DNA of 64,000 bases from Algoriphagus antarcticus (GCF_002150685.1 NZ_MSSW01000049.1:1-64000), one strand, 5' to 3'. Numbered from the stretch's first letter, positions 34,602-43,833 are shown. Notes: generated from the sequence alone by a model not told the origin. A program made the numbers and translations.

Positions 34602-36158
34602 ATGAAAAATAACATTTATAACAAAGCAGGCAGATTGTTCCTAGTTGGAACATTGGTGGCAGGATTTGTAGGTTGTTCAAGTTTTTTGGAGGAAGAAGAT
34701 CCTTCCAATTTGACACCTGAAAGTTTCTACACTATTCCTGATCATGCAGAAGCAGCACTTGCCTCGGTTTATGCAGAAACGCGGTTTATTGGTGGTGGTG
34801 GTGGTATTTTCTCCTCAGCATGGCAGCTGCTGGAGGCGCCCACAGGCACTTCTACTACCGAGACAGCACAGAATTCAGATTTGAATAACCTCTACGGACT
34901 TATCTACGATGGACGAACTCAGCATGTGATTAGCTGGTGGAATGGATTGTATCGAATAATAGCGCAGGCAAATCTGGTCATAGAGAAAGTGCCGGCTATT
35001 ACGCCGATGGATGCAGCTCAGAAGACCAAAGTTTTGGGAGAAGCTCGGTTTCTTCGTGCTTGGGCCTATTTCTATGCGGTAAGATTGTGGGGAGATATCC
35101 CTTTAATTGTACTTCCGCAGACAGCTAGTTCGGAAAATTTCCAACCTTCGCCAGCATCTCAGGAAGAAGTATATGCGTTGATTTTGGAGGATTTGAAAGC
35201 AGCAGAAGCGGCAGGTTTACCATGGATGGATGTCAGTGGAAGAGCATCTTTAGCGGCCACCAAATCCATGCTGGCCAAAGTGTATATGACCATGGCAGGT
35301 TTTCCATTAAGTAAAGGAGCTTCCCACTATCAATTGGCTGCTGATAAGGCTAAAGAAGTTATTGATTACGCCAACGGCAATCCAATGTCGATCAACTTAT
35401 TCCCTGCTTATGGCGCACTTCACGACGAAAAGAATGATAACAGACTGGAGCATATTTTTATGATCCAATACAATGTGATCGTTGAAGGAAACCCAATGAA
35501 CAATATGTTCCCGAACTTCAAACCTGTGACCTTTCAAGGCCCTTCAGGAACGGGGAGTACGGTGCCGACTGAAGATTTCTACAATTCTTATGAGCCGGGA
35601 GATCTCCGGGCAGTTAATCAGGTAGGGTTCTTCTACACTACTTACTTTACAAATGGTAGTGGTGCAGCTTTTGATTTAGGTGCTCCATATATCTTCAAGC
35701 ATTTCAATCGACTGGCACTAGGTACTAAGGATCAGCCGGGAAATAAGGCTAATAACCTGAATGTTCCTTTGATCAGATTCGCAGAAGTTTTGTTGACCTA
35801 TGCAGAAGCGCAAAATGAAGTTGGTGGACCAAATGCTTTGGCTGTAGAGAGTTTGAAAAGAATTCGTGACAGAGCTGGTTTGACTACCATGTCTATGGGT
35901 GCATTCAATACGGAAACATTCAGAGATGCAGTCTTGAAAGAGAGATGGCATGAGCTGTGCTACGAGCAGATCACTTGGTTCGATATGCTTCGCTTGCGCA
36001 AAGTGTATAATGAATCTACGAATGGTTTTGATCAGTTTGTAGGACATATAAATCCTAGCTCAAATCAAGCACTTCAGGCTATGCATTATTTAATGCCTTA
36101 TCCACTTCCTGAAATGCAGAATAATCCAAATCTAATGCCTCAGAATCCGGGGTATTAA
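34602..36158 (+). CDS. SusD/RagB-family glycan-binding lipoprotein
   Basis: The 518-residue surface lipoprotein has a lipobox ending FVGC (Cys25) and the SusD pattern: FLEEEDPSNLTPESFY (about 28-43), tetratricopeptide-like helices including KVLGEARFLRAWAYFYAVRL and GDIPLIVLP, and a C-terminal LIRFAEVLLTYAEAQNEVGG, LKERWHELCYEQITWFDMLR and a final YPLPEMQNNPNLMPQNPGY. It forms the lid of the SusC transporter and binds the glycan. It is cotranscribed with the SusC gene and followed by a terminator at 36186-36219. Confidence 0.95.
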   Translation: MKNNIYNKAGRLFLVGTLVAGFVGCSSFLEEEDPSNLTPESFYTIPDHAEAALASVYAETRFIGGGGGIFSSAWQLLEAPTGTSTTETAQNSDLNNLYGLIYDGRTQHVISWWNGLYRIIAQANLVIEKVPAITPMDAAQKTKVLGEARFLRAWAYFYAVRLWGDIPLIVLPQTASSENFQPSPASQEEVYALILEDLKAAEAAGLPWMDVSGRASLAATKSMLAKVYMTMAGFPLSKGASHYQLAADKAKEVIDYANGNPMSINLFPAYGALHDEKNDNRLEHIFMIQYNVIVEGNPMNNMFPNFKPVTFQGPSGTGSTVPTEDFYNSYEPGDLRAVNQVGFFYTTYFTNGSGAAFDLGAPYIFKHFNRLALGTKDQPGNKANNLNVPLIRFAEVLLTYAEAQNEVGGPNALAVESLKRIRDRAGLTTMSMGAFNTETFRDAVLKERWHELCYEQITWFDMLRLRKVYNESTNGFDQFVGHINPSSNQALQAMHYLMPYPLPEMQNNPNLMPQNPGY

Positions 36159-36185
36159 GAGCGAGAAATAAATTAAAAGTAAATG

Positions 36186-36219
36186 AAAAGGGCTCCGAAT
36201 TTTTTGGAGCCCTTTTTTT
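36186..36219 (+). terminator. Rho-independent terminator after the SusD gene
   Basis: AAGGGCTCC pairs with GGAGCCCTT around the loop GAATTTTTT, flanked by AAAA before and a run of seven T after the stem. It closes the susCD operon 28 bases after the stop codon and may also serve the convergent sulfatase gene. Confidence 0.88.
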
Positions 36220-36267
36220 ATAAACTATGTCTTTTGATGTCAAAGTAACTTATAACTAGACACTGTT

Positions 36268-37725
36268 TTAGTTTTTTTTTCCTTCAAAATACCGTTTCAA
36301 AGTATATTCCGGTTGCCAGCGATCTGGCTTTCGAGTGAGTGTATCAGGATCATATTTTAGTTGCTTGATCACCTTGGTGGTCAATGCAGCGGTATCACCC
36401 GAGATTTTTTGCCAATCCCGCAGTGCGCTCATCAATTCATCTTTGGTAGAAGTATAGTCTGTGTTTTCTGCCAGATTATTCAATTCCAATGGATCATTTT
36501 TCAAGTTGAAAAGCTGGGTGTAATCTCGCTCAGGATATCGGATCAACTTCCACTCTGGAGTTCTTACGGCACGCACAGTGTGTCGGTAGGCAGTAAAAAG
36601 GCTGGTTCTTACGTCAGAATCTTTTCCAGAAAGAATAGAAGCCAAACTCTTCCCATCTACTTGTGAAGGCTTAGGCAGGCCAGCCAATTCCAATAGCGTA
36701 GGATATAGGTCGTATAGATAAACCATGGCATCGAAGGTTTCATTTTTTGGAACACCAGGACCTTTGATGATCATAGGAACATTCATGCTGTGCTCGTATA
36801 AACTTTGTTTTCCAAGCAATCCATGACTTCCTGCAGCCAAACCATTGTCAGCTGCATATATGATGATGGTGTTATCGTAAAGGTCATTTTCCTTCAGTGT
36901 TTGAATGATTTTCCCGATCTGGGTATCCAAATGCGTCACCAGTGCATAGTAATCAGAAAGAATCATCTGAATTACTTCTGGCTTTCGTGGCCAACCAGTT
37001 AATAGTTCATCTCTAACCATCAAATCATCAAACTCAAAGGGATGGTATGGTTTGTAATTTCCAGGTAATGGCAAAGAGCCTTCAGGATAATAATTAATGT
37101 AATCCGCTTCAGGAGAATAAGGATCATGAGGAGCAGTAAATGCCACGTAAGCAAAGAAAGGTTTATCAATCCCCGACTTCACATGGTCTTCGATGAATTC
37201 AATAGCGCCTTCGGCAAATACTTCAGTAGAGTAGCCTTTGAAAGTTGGCTCGCCAAGTTCTCCATTTTCGTCATAGTCGCGCATGGCTAAACTATAATGA
37301 TCTGCCATTCCGCCTAGATACACATTTTTTGCCTGTTGGAAACTTGCTTCAAATGCTTCCTTTTCATTATGCCATTTGCCAGTGCCAAAAGTAGTATAAC
37401 CTGCTTTCGCAAAATCCATCGGCATCGTACGTTCCCCCTTTAGTTTATCATATACATGGAATAAACTTTTGCCACTCAGAAGCATCGCTCGACTTGCTGC
37501 GCAGACTGCTCCGTGATTTCCACCCATCACGTAGGCATTTTCGAAGCGACTTCCCTCACTTGCCAACAGATCGAGATTTGGCGTTTGAATGTACGGATTA
37601 CCAGAAGCGCCCAGCGCGTCCGCACGCTGATCATCGGCGAATAGGAAAAGGACGTTGGGTTTCTTTTTTTGTTGCTGCGCAAGACTTTGCTGGAATGTGA
37701 CAGCAGATAGAATTATAAACCCCAA
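36268..37725 (-). CDS. Sulfatase (family S1) with a nonsense codon in its signal peptide
   Basis: The 485-codon frame is a type I sulfatase: PNVLFLFADDQRADALGASG (metal Asp pair), the formylglycine motif C-A-A-S-R (Cys75), GTGKWHNEKEAFEA, TAPHDPYSPE and IIIYAADNGLAAGSHGLLGK. Read upstream, the natural start is an ATG at 37752 giving MQNKIKFF, then TGA (37726-37728), then LGFIILSAVTFQQSLAQ, that is, a normal signal peptide broken by one stop. The annotated start here is a TTG directly after the stop, and it lacks the charged N-terminus. The gene may be inactive, read through, or mis-sequenced. It should desulfate glycans imported or handled by the SusCD system. Confidence 0.8.
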   Translation of the reverse strand: MGFIILSAVTFQQSLAQQQKKKPNVLFLFADDQRADALGASGNPYIQTPNLDLLASEGSRFENAYVMGGNHGAVCAASRAMLLSGKSLFHVYDKLKGERTMPMDFAKAGYTTFGTGKWHNEKEAFEASFQQAKNVYLGGMADHYSLAMRDYDENGELGEPTFKGYSTEVFAEGAIEFIEDHVKSGIDKPFFAYVAFTAPHDPYSPEADYINYYPEGSLPLPGNYKPYHPFEFDDLMVRDELLTGWPRKPEVIQMILSDYYALVTHLDTQIGKIIQTLKENDLYDNTIIIYAADNGLAAGSHGLLGKQSLYEHSMNVPMIIKGPGVPKNETFDAMVYLYDLYPTLLELAGLPKPSQVDGKSLASILSGKDSDVRTSLFTAYRHTVRAVRTPEWKLIRYPERDYTQLFNLKNDPLELNNLAENTDYTSTKDELMSALRDWQKISGDTAALTTKVIKQLKYDPDTLTRKPDRWQPEYTLKRYFEGKKN

Positions 37726-37741
37726 TCAGAAAAATTTGATT

Positions 37742-38406
37742 TTATTCTGCATTGTTAGATTGTTGTTGTAGGAATCCGTATTTGGCAATTGTTTTTGCTT
37801 GTTCTTGCTTTCCACTTTCGGTCAAATAAGGGCTAATTACTGACCAAATGCTTTTGACCATCGAACCCTTTTCCGTGAATTTTTTAATGGCAAGGACTTC
37901 TCTTTGTGACAACCAAAAAGTAATAATTATTCGAATGATATGCTGTATGTTTTCGTATATCTCAGTTTCAATTTTCGACATGTATCCATCGGAGAGAAAT
38001 TTCTGAAACAAAGCATTCATCTGTTGCTTTCGATATTCGGATGTATTTTGTAAAAGCCTTGAGATTCGTGATAAGCTCTGGTGATTTCCACGACATCTAG
38101 GTTTGTAAAACGATAGCGGAACTGAAACTCTTCCAGTTGTATCAGCAAAAAATGTCCATGTTCTATTGATTATAAAGTCATATCACGTGCGACAAATAAG
38201 TCTGACATTTCAGCTCTCATTTGATCGTAAATTGCCAAGATAATTCACTCCTTAGTTTTATAATGGCAGTCAAGATTGCCATGGCTGATTCCCATTTCAG
38301 CAGCGATGTGACGGCTGGTGATTATTTGAACTCCCGATGGATTATATAGCTTAATCGCCGTCAAAAGGATTTTTTCTTTGGTTTTCAACTTGTGGATTGC
38401 TTGCAT
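37742..38406 (-). pseudogene. TetR-family regulator relic
   Basis: From an ATG at 38406 the minus strand reads LKTKEKILLTAIKLYN and TSRHIAAEMGISHGNLDCHY, a TetR helix-turn-helix with the usual Y/F-K-x-K-E follow-up. A TGA at 38245-38247 and a TAA at 38170-38172 interrupt it in frame. The ligand-domain part continues as IQLEEFQFRYRFTNLDVVEI, then shifts frame near 38060 and goes on as QQMNALFQKFLSDGY and IIRIIITFWLSQREVL to 37742. Three lesions make it a clear pseudogene. It ends 10 bases inside the original start region of the sulfatase gene, so the two were probably adjacent or overlapping genes. Confidence 0.85.
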
Positions 38407-38954
38407 TCTGGAAACACCTTAGTGTATAGGTTTATGTTGAAAATTACTGATATCTGGTTTGAGTTTGTGAATGGACTTTCAGGAATATAATTGAAATAGT
38501 GCAAAGGCACTATAAGTTAGCGAGGGATTGAAATACTTGGTGAGCCATTGCCATTCAAAATTATTGTTAGTTCTAAAATGAACTAGTTTAGTGGTAACTA
38601 ATACCCAAATCTTTGACTTTTAATTCATTAATAGGCCAAGTCATCTACAATGGATGTGACGATCGTCTCCACGTTTCCGCATTTTTGCTCTTTGGTTCAA
38701 TTGATAAACTCTGGAATTTTGCCACTTCGGTAACCACGCCTGATGTCCGGGCAGGATACATCTCCGCCGGTCATTGGGCAGGGGTCTTCGCTCCATTAAA
38801 GCAAAGAATATAAGACTATTGGCAACAATGCGGATAATCATATAATTTGGCATTTATCATGCATTTTGCTCAATCGCTCAGGATAGATTTTTATCTAAGA
38901 AGCAAGTTTTCCTCAAATAGCTCTAATTTCAAAAGTGTAATAAATCAATAAACT
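38407..38954. other. Intergenic stretch before the first plus-strand sulfatase
   Basis: These 548 bases have no supported gene. Open stretches of 66 and 70 codons on opposite strands overlap the short dispersed element at 38781-38847 and look like chance. The sulfatase promoter is expected in the last 100 bases. Confidence 0.4.
38781..38847 (+). repeat. Short dispersed element with GGCAACATTGCGGAT tail, copy 2
   Basis: It reads GGGGTCTTCGCTCCATTAAA, GCAAAGAATATAAGACTATT and GGCAACAATGCGGATAATCA, then TATAATT. The block order matches 4515-4580 and 43741-43808. It ends about 108 bases before the sulfatase start. Confidence 0.6.
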
Positions 38955-40583
38955 ATGTCTGGGATAAAAATCTATTTTCTTTTTTTAGTTGCCGCGTTCG
39001 CCTGTAGCTGCGATTCCAAAGAAGAACAAAAGCTCGCTGATAGGCCCAACATCATTTTTATAATGGCAGATGATCATGCTTATCAAGCGATCAGTGCCTA
39101 TGGTGGAGGGCTGAATGAAACTCCAAATATTGACAGGATTGCAAAAGAGGGAGCAATTTTCACAAGGGCTACGGTTACTAACTCTATCTGTGCGCCAAGT
39201 CGGGCAGTTTTGCTGACAGGAAAGCATAGTTTCATGAATGGCAAAGTGGATAACATTCAGGCTTTTGATTGGGATCAGGACAATTTCCCCAAGTTGATGC
39301 AAGCCAATGGTTATCAAACTGCTTTGATCGGTAAAATTCACTTGGACGGACAGCCGCAGGGTTTTGATTATTCCATGGTGTTGCCCGGTCAGGGAGATTA
39401 TTATAACCCGGACTTTTTGATAAATGGAGAGACCAAACGAATTGAAGGATATGTCACCGACATCACTACTGACTTGGCTCTGGACTGGTTGGAAAATGGC
39501 AGAGATAAAGACAAGCCATTCTTATTACTTTATCACCAAAAAGCTCCGCATAGAAATTGGAAGCCAGCGCCAGAATATTTGACGCTTTATGATGATAAGG
39601 AATTCACGCCGCCCGCAAATTTCTTTGACAATGAAACCAATTACCAAGGTCGGGGAACGGCAGCTCGTGAGCAGAAAATGGAGATCGATGAGATCATGCG
39701 ATGGGGACGTGACTTGATGCTGGAGGTAAATCCCTTCGGAGACAGTACAGGCCTGGCAGGAGAATTAAAGCGCTTCAATCCAGAGCAATTGAAGGCGTGG
39801 AGAGCAGCTTTTGACCCAAAAAATGAAGTCTTCCTAAAAGCATATGGACAATTGGATGAGAAGACGTTGAGCTTAGAGAAGAAGCGTGAGATCGCAATTT
39901 GGAAATACAACCGTTACATCAAAAACTACCTGCGCACCATCAAGTCTGTGGATGATGGAGTAGGTGAGGTGCTGGATTATTTGGAAGCAAATGGTTTGGC
40001 AGAAAACACCATCGTGGTTTATACTTCTGACCAAGGCTTTTACTTAGGTGAGCATGGTTGGTTTGATAAGCGATTTATGTATGAAGAGTCTTTCCGTACG
40101 CCACTTTTGGTGAAATACCCAAAAGAAATCAAGCCTGGAACTACCATCAAGAATTTGGTTCAGAATCTCGATTTCGCACCTACATTCCTGGACTATGCAG
40201 GAATCAAAGCACCAAAAGAAATACAGGGCGAATCCTTCAGAAAGCTAATGAGCGGGGAAAGTGATAAGTGGAGAGATGCCGTTTATTATACCTATTATGA
40301 ATATCCAGCCGAGCATAGTGTAAAGCGACACAATGGAGTTGCTACGGATCGGTATAAGCTAATTCACTTTTATTATGACATTGACGAATGGGAATTGTAT
40401 GATTTGGAAAAGGATCCTCATGAGATGCAGAGTGTCTATGATGACCCTTCCTATGCAGAAGTTCGGGAAATGATGCACAAGAAATTTGAAGAAGTTCGAG
40501 CCAAATACGGCGATAGTGATGCCAACGATAAACGCTTCTTGGAGGAGTATATGGAAGTGTACAACCGCAGAAATAATAACTAA
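38955..40583 (+). CDS. Sulfatase (family S1), lipoprotein
   Basis: The 542-residue enzyme starts with a lipoprotein-type signal (LFLVAAFACSC, Cys17 or Cys19). Type I sulfatase marks are NIIFIMADDHAYQAISAYGG (about 32-51), the formylglycine motif C-A-P-S-R (Cys79), ALIGKIHLDGQPQGFD, HQKAPHRNWKPAPE and VYTSDQGFYLGEHGWFDKRF. The Cys needs oxidation by an anaerobic or aerobic maturase not encoded in this window. It removes sulfate esters from a glycan outside or in the periplasm. It is a close relative of the sulfatase at 41416-43107, with an msrA gene between them; the S1 subfamily is not assigned with certainty. Confidence 0.93.
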   Translation: MSGIKIYFLFLVAAFACSCDSKEEQKLADRPNIIFIMADDHAYQAISAYGGGLNETPNIDRIAKEGAIFTRATVTNSICAPSRAVLLTGKHSFMNGKVDNIQAFDWDQDNFPKLMQANGYQTALIGKIHLDGQPQGFDYSMVLPGQGDYYNPDFLINGETKRIEGYVTDITTDLALDWLENGRDKDKPFLLLYHQKAPHRNWKPAPEYLTLYDDKEFTPPANFFDNETNYQGRGTAAREQKMEIDEIMRWGRDLMLEVNPFGDSTGLAGELKRFNPEQLKAWRAAFDPKNEVFLKAYGQLDEKTLSLEKKREIAIWKYNRYIKNYLRTIKSVDDGVGEVLDYLEANGLAENTIVVYTSDQGFYLGEHGWFDKRFMYEESFRTPLLVKYPKEIKPGTTIKNLVQNLDFAPTFLDYAGIKAPKEIQGESFRKLMSGESDKWRDAVYYTYYEYPAEHSVKRHNGVATDRYKLIHFYYDIDEWELYDLEKDPHEMQSVYDDPSYAEVREMMHKKFEEVRAKYGDSDANDKRFLEEYMEVYNRRNNN

Positions 40584-40677
40584 GGTAGGCTTAACGTATA
40601 TCTTCGGATTGAAAAATCAATGTTTGGGAACCCGATCAAATTCTTGCAGGTTCTGTTAATGTTAAAAACCAAAAAAA

Positions 40678-41172
40678 ATGAGCAATTATAAGAAAGCATA
40701 CATTGCAGGCGGTTGCTTCTGGGGGATGGAAGATCTCTTCAGAACTCGTCCGGGGATTGTGGGTACAGAAGTGGGATACCAAGGCGGTCAAAATGAAGAT
40801 CCAACCTATAAAAACCATCCAGGTCATGCTGAGGGGATTGAGATAACGTATGACCCCAATGAAACATCCTTTAGGGAAATCTTAGACTACTTTTTCAGAA
40901 TGCACAATCCCACTACCGTAGACCAACAAGGCAACGATATGGGGTCGAGCTATCGATCTGCGATTTTCTTCCAAAATGAGGAGGAAAAGGAAGTAGCACA
41001 AGAAATGATAGCCATCGTCAATGACTCTAAAAAGTGGCCGGGTAAAGTGGTGACGACACTAGAGCCTTTTGTGCCATTTTGGCCGGCTGAGGATTATCAT
41101 CAGGATTATCTGGTGAAAAACCCGAACGGATATACCTGTCACTTCTTGCGATTTGAAGAAAGTTATATCTAG
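40678..41172 (+). CDS. msrA: Peptide methionine sulfoxide reductase MsrA
   Basis: The 164-residue cytosolic protein has the MsrA motif [16 protein letters not shown] (7-22) with catalytic Cys13, then [20 protein letters not shown] and [21 protein letters not shown], which bind methionine sulfoxide. It repairs oxidised methionine (S form). There is no MsrB domain in the chain. It starts 94 bases after a sulfatase gene and is closed by its own terminator, so it could be read from the sulfatase promoter. Its placement between two sulfatases is probably coincidental, since no functional link is known. Confidence 0.94.
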   Translation: MSNYKKAYIAGGCFWGMEDLFRTRPGIVGTEVGYQGGQNEDPTYKNHPGHAEGIEITYDPNETSFREILDYFFRMHNPTTVDQQGNDMGSSYRSAIFFQNEEEKEVAQEMIAIVNDSKKWPGKVVTTLEPFVPFWPAEDYHQDYLVKNPNGYTCHFLRFEESYI

Positions 41173-41199
41173 TAAGAAATAAAACAAAGGTATTATTTC

Positions 41200-41232
41200 A
41201 AGGGCTTGCACAGAATTGTGTAAGCCCTTTTT
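41200..41232 (+). terminator. Rho-independent terminator after msrA
   Basis: AAGGGCTTGCACA pairs with TGTGTAAGCCCTT around a four-base loop (one G-T pair), followed by a short T-tract (TTT and GCTT). It lies 28 bases after the msrA stop codon. Confidence 0.82.
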
Positions 41233-41415
41233 GCTTAGATCTACTTTAATTTCTTGGGAGTAGTATCAATTTTAAAGGGGGATTAATAAATAATTTTCTC
41301 ACAATTGATCAAAATAAATGTAGCCAATATAAGGTCAATTATTTTGCTATTTCCTAGCTCAGAATACCCTAGCATTCTATCTTGCCTTTGATAGACCAAA
41401 ATAATCAATTAGAGA

Positions 41416-43107
41416 ATGAAGCATACTTTAAAATCAATTTTTCTGGCAAGTTTGGCAATTCTTGCTTTTGCCTGCAAGACGGAAGAAGCGGCAAAAACCG
41501 CAGAGAGGCCAAATATCATTTTTATCATGTCGGATGATCACGCCTATCAGGCGATTTCCGCCTATGATAATACGCTAATCGAGACGCCTAACATCGACCG
41601 AATAGCTAAAATGGGGATGCTCTTCACCAATGCGTCAGTAACCAACTCGATCTGTGCGCCGTCTCGGGCCACCATTTTGACAGGAAAGCATAGCCATATC
41701 AACGGTAAAGTGGATAATCATTTTCCCTTCGATACGACGAATGTGACTTTCCCACAGATCCTTCATGATGCAGGCTATCAAACTGCCATGTTTGGAAAAC
41801 TACACTTTGGCAACAATCCAAAAGGCTTTGATCAATTCAAAATTTTGCCAGGTCAGGGCGCTTATTACAACCCTGATTTTATCACAAAAAATGAAGGAAA
41901 TATCAAAGTAGAAGGTTATGTGACGGATATCATTACAGACATGACTTTGGATTGGCTTCAGAATGACAGAAAAAAGGATCAGCCGTTTTTCTTAATGTAC
42001 TTGCATAAAGCGCCACATCGTGAGTGGTTGCCAGCGGAGCGTCATGTGGAAGAATTCACCAATAGAACTTTCGAAGAGCCAGCTACGCTATTTGATGATT
42101 ATTCTGGAAGAGGTAGAGCCGCACACGAAGCTGAAATGAATTTGCTGACCGATATGCACTGGGCAGGAGATTCCAAAGTGTACCCAGAAGTAATGGATGA
42201 ATTGGGAATCGAAGGTACTTCAGATTGGGACAAAGGAGCTTTTGAAAGAGAAGTGGGTAGAATGAATGAAGCTCAGCGTGCCAACTGGGACAAAGCTTAC
42301 ATGAAAGTCAATGAGGATTTCAAAAACGCCTATCCTACCATGACAGAGGAAGACAAAATGAAGTGGAGATATCAGCGCTACATGCAGGATTATTTGGGCA
42401 CGATTAAGGCCGTGGATGAGAATGTTGGTCGCGTATTGGACTATTTGGAAGAAAACGATATGATGGAAAATACCATTATCGTCTATACTTCTGATCAAGG
42501 GTTTTACCTAGGGGAGCATGGCTGGTTTGATAAGCGATTTGTTTACAATGAATCTTTCAAAACGCCCCTTTTGATGGCTTGGCCAGGTAAAGTAAAAGCA
42601 GGTACAAAGTCTGATGAGATGGTTCAAAATCTTGACTTTGCACAGACTTTTTTAGCTGCTGCAGGAATCGAAGCCCCTTCAGATATGCAAGGAGAAAGCT
42701 TGCTGCCGTTGCTTACTGGAGAAACTGATAAGTGGACGCGCGAAGCAGTTTATTATCACTATTACGAATATCCATCAGTTCATATGGTGAAGCGTCACTA
42801 TGCGATTATTACAAAGGAATACAAACTGGTTCACTACTATTTTGATATAGATGAGTGGGAGTTGATCGACAGAAAGAAAGATCCGATGGAGCTGACCAAT
42901 GTATATGATGATCCAGCTTATGCGGAAATCAGGGCTGAACTACACCAGAAGCTCGATGGCTTACGTGAGAAATATGGAGATAGCTCAGAGCTTAGTCAGG
43001 AATACATAGATAAGTATCTGGATTACCTGGAAAAAAATAATTCCTATGCCGGTGGGAAAAATACGGAGTTGATAGATAAGATCTTTGAGGATAGAAAGAA
43101 GAATTGA
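41416..43107 (+). CDS. Sulfatase (family S1), lipoprotein, paralogue of 38955-40583
   Basis: The 563-residue lipoprotein (lipobox LAFAC, Cys20) has NIIFIMSDDHAYQAISAYDN (about 34-53), formylglycine motif C-A-P-S-R (Cys80), GKLHFGNNPKGFDQFKILPG, LHKAPHREWLPAERH and VYTSDQGFYLGEHGWFDKRF. It is alignable almost end to end with the sulfatase 0.8 kb upstream, including the family-typical PNIDRIAKMG, but has about 20 extra C-terminal residues. Two such enzymes side by side commonly act on different positions of the same sulfated sugar; that is inference. It has its own promoter region after the msrA terminator. Confidence 0.93.
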   Translation: MKHTLKSIFLASLAILAFACKTEEAAKTAERPNIIFIMSDDHAYQAISAYDNTLIETPNIDRIAKMGMLFTNASVTNSICAPSRATILTGKHSHINGKVDNHFPFDTTNVTFPQILHDAGYQTAMFGKLHFGNNPKGFDQFKILPGQGAYYNPDFITKNEGNIKVEGYVTDIITDMTLDWLQNDRKKDQPFFLMYLHKAPHREWLPAERHVEEFTNRTFEEPATLFDDYSGRGRAAHEAEMNLLTDMHWAGDSKVYPEVMDELGIEGTSDWDKGAFEREVGRMNEAQRANWDKAYMKVNEDFKNAYPTMTEEDKMKWRYQRYMQDYLGTIKAVDENVGRVLDYLEENDMMENTIIVYTSDQGFYLGEHGWFDKRFVYNESFKTPLLMAWPGKVKAGTKSDEMVQNLDFAQTFLAAAGIEAPSDMQGESLLPLLTGETDKWTREAVYYHYYEYPSVHMVKRHYAIITKEYKLVHYYFDIDEWELIDRKKDPMELTNVYDDPAYAEIRAELHQKLDGLREKYGDSSELSQEYIDKYLDYLEKNNSYAGGKNTELIDKIFEDRKKN

Positions 43108-43362
43108 GGAGATAAGCCTAGTCATAGAAGCCTCAGCAGATTTAGTTCGTTGGGGCTTTTTTTTTAAAAGCAGAGGCGTGGAGATCGCGAAGAAAAACGC
43201 AAAGGCTTACGATCTTTTATATATATCCGCTTTTGTGTCAGTAGCCAAATTTATAGCATATCTATTTTCCACGAATTTAATTTACCGTACGAAAAAGATC
43301 CGAAGGATTGAAACGATTCATGACCCTCGGCAAAGCCGGGGGTATAAAACTAGCATACAATA

Positions 43363-43410
43363 ATAGCCCTGAAGGGGCGGAACGGTGAAGTTCCGCCCCT
43401 TCAGGGCTAT
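43363..43410. repeat. Perfect 21-bp palindrome (REP-like hairpin)
   Basis: ATAGCCCTGAAGGGGCGGAA plus C (43363-43383) is the exact complement of G plus TTCCGCCCCTTCAGGGCTAT (43390-43410), with the six-base loop GGTGAA. It is far more G+C rich than its surroundings and is not followed by a T-run, so it is probably a repetitive extragenic palindrome rather than a terminator. It is 255 bases past the sulfatase stop. Confidence 0.85.
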
Positions 43411-43740
43411 AGTATATTTTCATCAACTTCCCTGCACTTTGTACAGGGTTATGAATGGTTTGGCACCTTCGGCGCTAAGTGTAACTGCAATTTCAGAATT
43501 ATAAAGAAAATTGTCATTTTGCTAAATTTCAAACTGGTTACGTAGCTATACTGGTAAGATTGGGGATAATCATATTATCTTTTTATATAAAAAATCTCTT
43601 GCGAAAACTCTGCGCACTTGGCGTCTTTGCGGTAAAAATTACTTTTTATGTATGTCAGATAGTATAGAAATAAAAGCAATAAAGGAAGTGGTTAAAATAA
43701 GGATTGGCTAATTCGGTTATCGGTTCCTCCGCGGCGGACA

Positions 43741-43808
43741 GGCATCGGTCTTCCGACCTGCTAAGCAAAGAAATAAGGCTACTAGCATCATTTCAGATAA
43801 TCATATTA
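43741..43808 (+). repeat. Short dispersed element, copy 3
   Basis: It reads GGCATCGGTCTTCCGACCTG, CTAAGCAAAGAAATAAGGCT, ACTAGCATCATTTCAGATAA and TCATATTA. The order of blocks matches 4515-4580 and 38781-38847, with the tail more diverged. It ends 25 bases before the start of the phytanoyl-CoA dioxygenase-like gene and so covers its likely promoter/leader. Confidence 0.55.
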
Positions 43809-43833
43809 ATTTTAAGTACAAATAACCCAAGCC

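Larger units (their letters stand above)
43108..43833. other. Repeat-rich intergenic region
   Basis: These 726 bases hold no supported gene. They contain a large perfect palindrome (43363-43410), filler such as GCGAAGAAAAACGCAAAGGC near 43186 and CTCTGCGCACTTGGCGTCTT near 43609, which are degenerate repeats, and the short element at 43741-43808. A 92-codon open stretch at 43085-43363 overlaps the sulfatase end and has no family. Confidence 0.5.

Noticed and set aside
38613..38853. Open stretches on both strands before the plus-strand sulfatase
   Set aside because: They overlap each other and the short dispersed element, and neither has any recognisable motif.
40678..41172. A functional link between MsrA and the neighbouring sulfatases
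   Set aside because: MsrA acts on methionine sulfoxide in cytosolic proteins, has its own terminator, and I know of no such link; adjacency alone is not evidence.
43085..43363. 92-codon open stretch overlapping the sulfatase end
   Set aside because: It starts inside the sulfatase gene in another frame and is made of intergenic filler; no family or start signal.
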